Source of the DNA: Metridium senile
Taxonomy: Eukaryota > Cnidaria > Anthozoa > Actiniaria > Metridiidae
DNA length: 64,000 bases
Direction of reading: 5' to 3'
Assembly: GCA_949775045.1 (NCBI GenBank)
Contig: OX459105.1
Coordinates: 12,723,398-12,787,397, forward strand
The position numbers and the translations under genes are program-made. Below are positions 32,216 through 42,100 of this stretch, piece by piece. Under the pieces are notes generated by a model. That model was not told where the DNA came from. It did no database searches and was given only the letters and a program-made list of their open reading frames with translations. How positions within the stretch are numbered: the stretch's first letter is position 1; each line of letters starts with the position of its first letter.

Positions 32216-32570
32216 CAATACGGCAGTCATGCGAATTCGGTAAAGGTCCATTGAACAGTGCTCGCCTTTTCACGGTTCACGTCCACAACCTCAGCCTCGA
32301 GAGCTTCATATGTTTGATAATGTGTACATTTCTTAAAGTACCGCGAGCTGTAATAAAATTGTAAAGATTATATTACACCGTATCGAGGTTGTACTTTGTA
32401 CTTTTCCAGTCTGCGGTTACACCATGGCAACACAGGGTTCCCCAATGTTTACAAAAAAATATGAGTTTGCGGCTTGTTATGGACGTGAACCCTGAAAAGG
32501 ACTATTATGCATGCCATTGTTATTCCAACTAACAACTTAGACCATGCATGACCATTTCGTTCTCGTTAGG

Positions 32571-32720
32571 GCCCGGGCAAACGGCTTCAACATTTGCTTC
32601 AACATCCGTTCGATTTTGTTGAATGGCAATGTTTAAACGGTTTTTTAAAAGCATTTAAACATTGCCATTCAACAAAATCGAACGGATGTTGAAGCAAATG
32701 TTGAAACCGTTTGCCCGGGC
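32571..32720. mobile_element. near-perfect foldback element
   Basis: GCCCGGGCAAACGGCTTCAAC through ACGGTTTTTTAAAAGC and back; arms of about 68 nt are almost exact inverses, ending GTTTGCCCGGGC. Appears young. Confidence 0.9.
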
Positions 32721-32744
32721 ATTTAGTTTAGTGAGGGAGCACAG

Positions 32745-33178
32745 CCTCTCAGGGGGGGGGGGGGAGTACTCCCTTTGTCCAAGTGGTAGTGCTGATCAGC
32801 GGTCGGTTTTGAAAATGACCCCTAAAAGGTACGCACAGATTAAAAGAACTGTTAAAGCCTTGTTGATTTTAATCCCTAAAAGGTACGATTGTACGATGTT
32901 CTGGGCAGCTAAGCCTATTTAATTACAGGTACAGAGTCACTACGTTACTTACTTTTGAGCCAGAAACCTAAAACGTACGACTGTGTGGTGTTGGTAACCT
33001 ATCTTATTATAGAAAACAAAGCATAGGGAAAATGACCTTTACAGAAACGGAGTCATGTTACGTAACTGACCTTTGAGCCAGAACATAAAGAACTAAAAGG
33101 TACATGCATGCAGGACATGTTTTCAACCCTAAAACCGATCACCCCTACCACTTGGACAAAGGGAGTATCCCCCAGAGT
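32745..33178. mobile_element. 'ACTTGGACAAAGGGAGTA' MITE with CTAAAAGGTACG blocks, copy 1
   Basis: Left GGGGGGAGTACTCCCTTTGTCCAAGTGGTAG mirrors right CTACCACTTGGACAAAGGGAGTATCCCC. Internal CCCTAAAAGGTACG in several places. Family members: 35,585-35,823 and 50,980-51,290. Confidence 0.8.
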
Positions 33179-33235
33179 ATGTAACAATTTTCTACATGAC
33201 ACTCCTTAGTCCTTTTAGTGGCGGGGCAGCTAGAG

Positions 33236-33452
33236 AGTAGCTGCATGAATAGTTCCCTTCACAGTTCCCTGTGCCATCTTGAAAGCGGTAGCCGGGCCTT
33301 TGCATATCGAAGTGAGACGAACGTTGTAACACCTTGTGGGATAATTATTCACGTGTCTCTATCATTTCAAGCTCAACGTTCGTCTCGCTTCGATGCAAAG
33401 AACAGCCTACCTTTCGAGATGGTGCAGGGAACTGTGAAGGGGACTATTTAAC
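33236..33452. mobile_element. foldback MITE
   Basis: ATAGTTCCCTTCACAGTTCCCTG...TTTGCATATCGAAGTGAGACGAACGTTG mirrors CAACGTTCGTCTCGCTTCGATGCAAAG...CAGGGAACTGTGAAGGGGACTAT. A left-half relative is at 46,870-46,945. Confidence 0.8.
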
Positions 33453-33524
33453 CCTATGTATGTAAACTTTAACTCACAAAAAATAATAGGGATGATTTTC
33501 CAGAAAAAACAGCGTACAAGTAGC

Positions 33525-33757
33525 CCGGGCGGGGGGGCTCCCTTAGAAAATTGGTAGGTATGCTCGACGGACGGTTTTGAAAATAACCCTAAAAGGTACG
33601 CATAAATTAACTCAGGCCCTAAAAGGTACGACCAAATTTAAATTCGATGACCTTGTTTAATGTTCGAAAACTGGCCCCAAAAGGTACGGCGTCATTTCGA
33701 GACCCTAAAAGGTCCATCGAGCATACCTATACCCATTCTCTAAGGGAGCCCCAAACT
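33525..33757. mobile_element. CTAAAAGGTACG MITE, third copy
   Basis: GGGGCTCCCTTAGAAAATTGGTAGGTATGCTCG mirrors CGAGCATACCTATACCCATTCTCTAAGGGAGCCCC, with four internal CTAAAAGGTACG/CCAAAAGGTACG blocks. Confidence 0.8.
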
Positions 33758-34364
33758 GAACGAAAAAGATAGAGAATATTTAAATGTTACCTAACTGTGC
33801 TGCTTGCATGCTCCTGGGAATCGCTGTACATCAAAGCTTTACATATATCTATTATTGTTTATGCTGACAATAAGAACCCATAGAAAACTTTTGTATATAT
33901 ACACAATAGATTACTGAGAAAAGTGATTACACAAGTGATCATAGAAAATCGCGCATGCACGTGGTGATTGGTCGAGAAATTCACACTATTTCTCGATAGT
34001 CTCCTACAGCGTTTCGCGCGCTCTTAGAAATGAGAAATCAACAGTTTTTCTTCAAAACGTGCTGGTTATTTTACCTTTTGGAAATAATCATTTTTGTATT
34101 TATACTTTAACAATTATCCACCTCAGGCTCAGTGAATAACGGTGAATAATCACCTTGATTGCGTCTCGGTGATTATTCACTTCGCCTTATAATAATTGTT
34201 AATAATTGTTAATAACTATCGGCGAATAATTATTAAATGTTTATGCATGACTTTTAATGGGATTCTTTGCGAAATAAAACTTATAAAAACTACTTTGTAG
34301 AAGTAATGATAATAAATAGTTACTGAAAATGCATTAAACTAAAGGGGAGCGTAAAGGGTATTTA

Positions 34365-34502
34365 TTGGAAACCGCAAAACCACACAAACAAATCAACAAA
34401 AACCGCAACCGCAAGATTTGCGACACCGCAAAACCGCAGTTATGAATGAAAAAAACCGTAAAACCGCACCAAAAATAACGCGAAACCGCATCACCGCAAA
34501 CC
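34365..34502. repeat. irregular AAACCGCA repeats
   Basis: About a dozen ACCGCA/ACCGTA blocks with variable A-rich spacers. Similar A-run/CGC text recurs at 44,195-44,260. Confidence 0.7.
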
Positions 34503-34777
34503 CTTACGACCCCCTCTTCCCAGCAGCTGCTAGCAGAATAGCAGTCTCTTTTCGCGTGTCGATTTCTGAATGTTTCCTACCAGAGAAACTTGAGTCTCGA
34601 TGTTGTTTATAAAAGACCAGACAAACAACAAAGTTTATGAAAGAAAATACAGGGAAAATAGTCAATTGTTTTTGCCTCTTCCTTAAAATCACTTCCAGTC
34701 AATATAGACCGTTTCACGGTTCTTGTCGATCAACTACACTCGATATTGGACTACAGGTGTTAGGAAGAGTTTCACTT

Positions 34778-34912
34778 TTGTTTGTTTGTTTGTTTGTTTG
34801 TTTGTTTGTTTGTTTGTTTGTTTGTTTGTTTGTTTGTTTGTTTGTTTGTTTGTTTGTTTGTTTGTTTGTTTGTTTGTTTATTTGTTTGTTTGTTTGTTTG
34901 TTTGTTTGTTTG
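34778..34912. repeat. (TTTG)n microsatellite
   Basis: More than 30 near-perfect TTTG units with one TTTA variant. Confidence 0.98.
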
Positions 34913-35379
34913 TCAGTGATGATTTGTTTCATGCAACTATTCTGATGTTTTGATAAAAATACCAATCAAATGTGATTCGAGATCAGCGAATATGATTTGA
35001 AATAGAATCAATTCAAATGGCTCTATGCACTTGTCATTAGTGTTCAAAACTTGATATGTCGTTTTCCTTCTCACCGTTGGAAGTTAACACGAAGCCGCTT
35101 TAAATTTAAATTAACGTTACTATAGGCAAATTGCATTCAGCTTACCGACAAATAAAATTAACAAATTTTCTATATTGAGAGTGTAGTAAAAAGCGAAAAG
35201 ACTGATTTCCCCAAGAAACATTTTGCTTGTTTCGTAGAGGCCATTATTAAAATTTAACCTTGATAAGGGTTTTTTACGCGAAAAAAAAGATACGAATAAG
35301 TATAATAGATTCTTATTGAAACATTTAACTGAAAAAGTATAAGAGATATGCAGTTTACGAAGCTTTCAATTTCCATCGG

Positions 35380-35885
35380 AAAAGGGTCAACTATCAATGT
35401 TACTCTCTGTAGCTGCTCCTGAACTCTGGAACTCACTGCCAATATCTATCAGAAAAATGTCAAGTCTATAGCTTCTTTCAAAACTGAACTAAAAACTCAT
35501 CTTTTCAAATTAGCTTATTCTTTGTAATTACGTCTTTTTTTGTTACTGTAGTTGTTGTTTTGTTTGTACTACAATGTATAGCGCCCGGGGGGGGGGGGGG
35601 GTTCTCCCTTTATCCAAGTGGTAGGGGTGATCGGCGTACCTTTTAGGGTTCAAATATTTATCAGTGCGTACCTTTTAGGGTCCATTTAGAGATTTGGCTC
35701 AAAAATCAGTTCTAAGGGTCGTTTTTACTCTGCTTTATTTGTATCTGTGCGTACCTTTTAGGGGCCATTTTCAAAATCTCCGCCGATCACCGCTACCACT
35801 TGGACAAAGGGAGTATCCCCGGGTATAGCGCTTAGAACAGATTTGTATTTGCGCTTTATAAATAATAATAATTATTATTTTTATT
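35380..35885 (+). mobile_element. 3' end of a non-LTR retrotransposon (LINE), frameshifted
   Basis: Encodes VAAPELWNSLPISIRKMSS, then after a frameshift SIASFKTELKTHLFKLAYSL and a stop. APxLWNSLP...SFK..LKTHLF is the typical C-terminus of CR1/Jockey-like reverse transcriptase ORFs. The 3' UTR ends GCGCTTTATAAATAATAATAA. A MITE is inserted in it at 35,585-35,823. The rest of the ORF is missing. Confidence 0.75.
35585..35823. mobile_element. 'ACTTGGACAAAGGGAGTA' MITE inserted in the LINE tail
   Basis: CCCGGGG... and ...CCCCGGG ends, flanked by a 7-8 bp direct repeat TATAGCG(C) at 35,577-35,584 and 35,824-35,831. Three internal CGTACCTTTTAGG blocks. The 8-bp duplication suggests hAT-type mobilisation. 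Confidence 0.8.
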
Positions 35886-36297
35886 ACTGCAACAGATGTG
35901 AATGTAGAAACTCAAGTTAATAAAAATGTAAATAATAAAAATTCGGAGCGTCGTGTGCACATTGTACGAGTAATAACGGGAAATAATCACGAATTAATAT
36001 ACATGGCGAATTTTTCAATCTGATTAGCCAATGGCCTGCATTTCATTTTCATAGCAGATAACCTACAGTGTAATGACGTCACGGTTTGGCTTAAGAGAAC
36101 TAATATTTAGGTTAATTAAATCCTCTTTCCTTTATCTTTATTTTCCATACTTTTTCACTCACGTTTCCATTTTAAATTAGTTGCAACATTTAATTTATTA
36201 TACATTTTTATTCACATTTAATAGTTTTTACATTCACATTTACAGTAACATAAACTGTTGACCAATAGTTGAATTTTTTGTGAGGTTTCAGTGACGT

Positions 36298-36717
36298 CAT
36301 ATACACCTATTTCAAAAATCTTTGTCGTAGTCAAATCTACTGTCCATGCACACTCTGAAGCCTGCAAAGTATGTCGGTAGTTCTTCTTATATTATCGATT
36401 TATTCATAGCATATTGTGGTTGTACGTGTTTATGTTATATGGCAATCACAAGTTGTTGCAGTGGTATATTTTGGTTGTACGTGTTTATGTTATATGACCA
36501 TAACAAGTTGTTGCAGTGTTATATTTTGGTTGTACGTGTTTATGTTATATGGCAATCACAAGTTGTTGCAGTGGTAGATGATGAAACGAATATTTCTTGA
36601 AAAAAAACGTGTAATAAATCACAAATTATGTTCATATTACCGACATCCTTTGCAGGTTCAGAGTGTGCATGGACTGTATAGCTTCGGCTGCGACAACGAT
36701 TTTTGAAATAGGTATAT
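36298..36717. mobile_element. MITE with ACGATTTTTGAAATAGG ends and an internal triplication
   Basis: Left TATACACCTATTTCAAAAATC and right GATTTTTGAAATAGGTATATA, each followed by CTCTGAAGCCTGCAAAG-type subterminal sequence. Inside, a unit of about 57-62 bp (TTTTGGTTGTACGTGTTTAT ... AAGTTGTTGCAGTG) is present three times at 36,410-36,575. Confidence 0.85.
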
Positions 36718-37394
36718 ACCCAAAACAACCCAAACATTCAGAGAGAAGATTTAGCATAAATCTTTACGATTCTTACACACGTTATTACACTGAACAGAGT
36801 TAATAGATTGTTAATATTAACTCTGCACTGAAGGCTATCTGATTATGGAAATTAAATGCAGACCATTGGCTAATCAACTTAAAAAAAATCACAATTAAAA
36901 CGTACTCCCCGAATTTGCATTTACATTAGTTTGTACATTCACATTTACAGTAGCATTAATAGTTGACATTTTTTCTATGGAAATTGAAAGCTTCGTAAAC
37001 TGCATATCTCTTATACCTTTTCAGTTAAATATTTAAAAACAATCTCTTGAACTTATTCGTATCGTTTTTTCACGTAAAAAAACGATACAACTACAACAAT
37101 AAAAAAAAAACTTAAGAAAAGCGAAACCAACTTTTCAGTTAAATATTTCTGTAAGAATCTATTGTACTCATTCGTATCTAACAACAAACAAACAAACAAA
37201 AAAGAAAAGATAAACTAAAACTCTTCATAACACCTGCATTCCGATGGACGTAGAACCAGCGGGTCATACTAAATTCAGTTATTATAGTGTTAAGCTATAG
37301 TGTTATAGTGTTAAGTTAAGTTAAGTGCTATACTAATCAGCTTCTTCGAAGGAAGAGCGACGCTCCAAGGTATGGAATTTCTTATTTTATTCTA

Positions 37395-37715
37395 TCTTGC
37401 TTACTTAATATATGTCTAGATTCATTTATACATTGATTTTACCAATAATTAAGTTTCATTTTGATGTTTCGAAGTTTTTCAAAAGGATAATTTCAGTTTT
37501 AAGGTGTTTTCTTGTTGTTGAAAGTTTCACAGTTTTTACCCGATGGGCAAGCGGGAATTGCATTTCAACTTTATTGTAACTATGTCTAGATTCATTCATT
37601 TATTGATTTACTCAACAATTAAGTTTTATTTTGTGGGTTGGCCATTTTTCAAAAGGATAATTTCAGTATCTAAGTGTTTTCTTATTGTTGAAAGTTTCCA
37701 CCCGATGGTTTTTAA
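37395..37715. repeat. local duplication of about 165 bp
   Basis: TATGTCTAGATTCATT, AATTAAGTTTCATTTTG, TTTTTCAAAAGGATAATTTC and GTGTTTTCTTGTTGTTGAAAG at 37,412-37,525 recur in order at 37,580-37,700. Confidence 0.7.
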
Positions 37716-37885
37716 CACACAAGGGCCGGGGAATTCATTCAAACGTTATTGTAACTACATTGAAAATACTCCCAAGAGCCATTTGATAACAAGATAGTTT
37801 GTTTTCTCATATTTCGCATTGGAAGTTAATATTTTTATGAATCTTTTTGAGGTGTCAGGGGATAAAATGTGAGTTGGGATTGGCC

Positions 37886-37966
37886 CCAACCAACCAACCA
37901 ACCAACCAACCAACCAACCAACCAACCAACCAACCAACCAACCAACCAACCAACCAACCAACCAAA
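37886..37966. repeat. (CCAA)n microsatellite
   Basis: About 20 perfect AACC units starting inside a TGGGATTGGCCCC repeat fragment. Confidence 0.97.
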
Positions 37967-38319
37967 ACAAACTAACATACAACTACCTAACATACAAACA
38001 AACAGTAACAAAAAAGTGAAACACCTGTAATCCAATTGCATGGCCTAGACTCCCTGATATTAGTCTTCAATTCCAAAATATTAAGATTGTAATTAATAAG
38101 TCCACATCCCCGGCCAAACCAGCAGGTCATCCTAAACTGAATTATGAATGATATAAATTGATATGCTTTCACCACTAATCAACTTTTTTGATGTAAAGGC
38201 AAAGCCGCCATCAAGTTATATAATTTCTTACTATATTCTATTTTAGAATATTTTGAGCGCAACAAAAAAAAGAGTCTGCACAGCAGGCTACGAGTTATTG
38301 TGCTTTAGTTGTCAAGTAC

Positions 38320-38480
38320 TTTAAAGACCCATCGTCACTTACCGGCATGCTTTGTGTTGTTTATTTTGATTTGAGTGTTATAATTCATTCACAGTCAGTC
38401 GTATTGCGAAAAACAAATAAAACTAAATAGTTAACGATTTAGTAAGAGCGTAAATGCTCACACACATCGTAAAATATTAA
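38320..38480. repeat. dispersed repeat 'GGCATGCTTTGTGTTGTTTA', copy 1
   Basis: GGTCACTTAC(T/C)GGCATGCTTTG, ATTTGAGTGTTATAATTCAT, CAGTCAGTCGTATT, GATTTAGTAAGAGCGTAAAT. Also at 45,280-45,430 and 50,430-50,575. Two of the three copies flank lectin copy 2. Confidence 0.75.
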
Positions 38481-38506
38481 GCAATTATTGGATGAGGTTG
38501 AGTATG

Positions 38507-38606
38507 ATATCGTAAATTATCAAGACCGAGGTCTGTGTTATCTGCCGAAGCCTCCTGGCTGAGGCAGATAATACTGACTCGAGGTCTTGATAATTTACGA
38601 TATCAT
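38507..38606. mobile_element. near-perfect foldback
   Basis: GATATCGTAAATTATCAAGACC mirrors GGTCTTGATAATTTACGATATC, with inner TATCTGCC/GGCAGATA arms. Lies about 550 bp upstream of lectin copy 2. Confidence 0.85.
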
Positions 38607-39158
38607 GCGAAAACCGAATTCAATAATTGTTTTATTATACATTTTTTTAAAGTAAAAGTACAATTATAATCAGGTAAAAGAGACAATAACAAGCAAATCT
38701 CGCTGCCATATTCACATCAACTCCCTGAGAACGGAGAGAGCCTGGGAACTTGACAGTGATAACTACAGACAATGCAATTATCACTGTCAAGTTCACATGC
38801 TATTCAGATTTAGCCGTGTGCTCTCAGCCAATCAGATTCAATGTAGTTAGTAAAATGTATAATAAATCAAAATGTCTGAATGTCGATTTTCGTGTCTTAC
38901 ATGTATATCCTACCACAGGTAACCCATTACACAGGGATCTCAATACATGACAGTGATCATGTAATAATCATGTACCACCGTTTTAAATGGTAATCTCAGT
39001 TTACAAATAAATACCCCTGCATCGGTATTGCAGAGCTCATGGGTTCGAATTCCAGTGAACATTTTTCAGGATATTCTTCTGCAATTGCTTAAAATTGAAT
39101 AAATTGCCTTTTAGAGCATCGATCCCATCATTTAATGATACTTTTTTCATAGGTTGAA

Positions 39159-42100
39159 ATGATGCTATGTTTATTTATTGTGATAACCATGGCGACCGTC
39201 GTTAATGGGCAGTTTCTTCCTATTTGGTCAATGGATATTAAAAAAGACCATGCTTTGATTGGCCACGTGATCAAGACAGTACCACTGTTCAAAGCAGACT
39301 GTATGACCGAGTGCCGACAGACTTTGGCGTGTTTTTCCATCAACATTTACAAAGACCAAAAGGGCGCCGGTCACAAGTGTGACTTGAATCGATCGACTAA
39401 AAAACAAAGTCCAGGATCCCTTAAGCCTAAACCAGGATACGATTATGCTGAAGCCAGGGTATGTAATGCCTACAATCATTTGCGAAATACCTTAGGGGTA
39501 TGAGATATTGCAAGGAATTTGCTTTTTCCCATACCCCTCGAGCAATGCTAAGGTAAACTTTGAGCCCTGGAAAGCATGTACATTGGGTTTCGATAAACAA
39601 TTAAAAGTCTGATAACTGTTCAAAGCACAAATGTCGTACAGTGGAACCCCGTTAATCTGGCCACCGAAGGGACATCCCAAAGTGGCCGTATTCAACGGGG
39701 TGGCCGTATTAAGCGGGTAGATTTTATAGAAAATGTATGGGCATTCATTTCGTCGGGACCTAAAAAATTGGCCGCAATAACGGGATGGCCGTAGGGCGGG
39801 GTTCCACTGTATTTGACAATATTCTTAGTATTGATTTTCTATTGTGCCAGCTGTTTAATGACCAAACAATTTCATAGTTTAAGTGCAGCTTATTATTATG
39901 ATGTTATAGAGGTATTTCCATCCCATATGCTAATGACGGTGATGGTGACGTAGGAAGAGCTATAATCAACACTGTTAATATTGTTAGAAGCGTCTAGAAT
40001 ATATAAATCGCCCAAGACATTTAGCTTTTGTTCTTCTTATAACTGACTGTAATTTTATTTTTATAGGAAAGTAAATTTTGCTCAAATGAAAATTGCCTTG
40101 TAACAAAAGACGGTAAGATATAATTGTGTCTACCTAAAGTTTGGAAGTATTGTAAATCACTGCAAACCATGTCACATTATGTTTTTAATCACGGTCTCTT
40201 AATTCGTTCAGCCTTACCAAATATGGTGTACATGTTCAATTCCTCGCTGTTTCAACTGATCAATCTAAGCAAAACATGGCAAGAAGCACGACAACACTGC
40301 CAAACTCTTGGTGGTGATCTCGCATCCTTTAGTAGCGAACTGGAAAGTAGATTCGTCAACGAAGTACTTGTATCTCAGTCTCCTATAGGTATTTAGTTAG
40401 ACATTACGAAATTGTGATGGTGATGTTGTTGTGTAGATTTGTAATCACGAAAATGTTGTTTTTTAGGTAAATTTGGTGACAACGAAACATTTCTTGCAAG
40501 AATAAATATGGATGGAAACGGTGCTAATTTGAGGTGATTCTCCAATGAAATATTCACCGAAAATGACTTAATTGCTTATTGAATTAAATTTGTAAACTTT
40601 GAAAATAACCATTGATCGTAAGGCAATCTTACCGAGCATTCATTTGCCACTATGTAAACTACACTGTGTATGCACGTCACATGACATGACATGACATGAC
40701 ATGACAACACAACACAAAGCATTACATGACATTATTTGCCGGACATATCCCTACATAATATTGCATCAAATTACATGACATGGCATGGAATGGCATTACA
40801 TGATATCAAATCATTGACACACGATATTACATCATATCACATCCATGAAAAGACATCACATCTTATGACATTACATGACATCAAATCACATGGCAATACA
40901 TCACATCACATCATATAAAATGACATCACATCTTATGACATTACATGGCATCACATCACATGGCAATACACCACACCACATCATATAATGACATCACATA
41001 ACATCACATGACATTGCATCACCTCACATCACATCACATGACAATATATTACATCATATCACATCACATGAAATGACATCACATCTTATGACATTACATG
41101 ACATCACATGACATTGCATCACACCACATCACATCACATGATAATATATTACATCACATCATATAATGACATGACATGACATAACATGAATGACATAACA
41201 TGACATTAGATCACATCACATCATATGAAATGTCATCACTCGACATGACATGACATAACATGAATGACATAACATGACATTAGATCACATCACATCATAT
41301 GAAATGTCATCACTCGACATGACATGACATGACATAACATTAGATAACATCATATATCATATAAAATGACATCACATCTTATGACATTAAATGGCATCAC
41401 ATCACATGGCAATACACCACACCACATAATGACATGACATGGCATAACATGACATTAGATCACATCACATCATATAAAATGACATCACATCTTATGACAT
41501 TACATGGCATCACATCACATGGCAATACACCACACCACATAATGACATGACATGGCATAACATGACATTAGATCACATCACATCATATAAAATGACATCA
41601 CATCTTATGACATTACATGGCATCACATCACATGGCAATACACCACACCACATAATGACATGACAATACATCACATCATATAATGACATCACATAACATT
41701 ACACAGGCCCGTAGCCTGGGGGGTGCACAGGGTGCGTTCGCACCCCCCTTCCCCCCTCCCACAAAAATCCTAGCTACGGGCCTGTCACATTACACATAAT
41801 GACATTTATGTTTTCAAGTAAACATCCCTGCATTATATCCGTGATGATGATGATCGTGGTGGTGATACGATGTCAATCATGATGAAAATAGCGACTTGGG
41901 TAATTATCTCTAAACCTACTCTTCTAATCTCTATTTTATCTCCCTTTACCTGAAGTCTTCACAATGGAGCCAAATATGAAAGCACCGACAGAGGAGTTGC
42001 CTTGTACTTTGATGGCATTAATGACTTTGCAAATTATCCAAGATTCCCTTTCTATGACAAAAACTTTACTTTTGGAGTCTGGGTTAAAATATCCACCTTA

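Noticed and set aside
34637..34965. Open frames of FVCLFVCL / NKQTNKQT repeats
   Set aside because: Pure by-product of the (TTTG)n microsatellite; open in several frames and both strands.
37755..38041. WLVGWLVG repeat frames
   Set aside because: Translation of the (CCAA)n tract.
39228..39479. Minus-strand open frame over lectin copy 2 exon 1
   Set aside because: Shadow of the signal-peptide/PAN exon; no independent signature.
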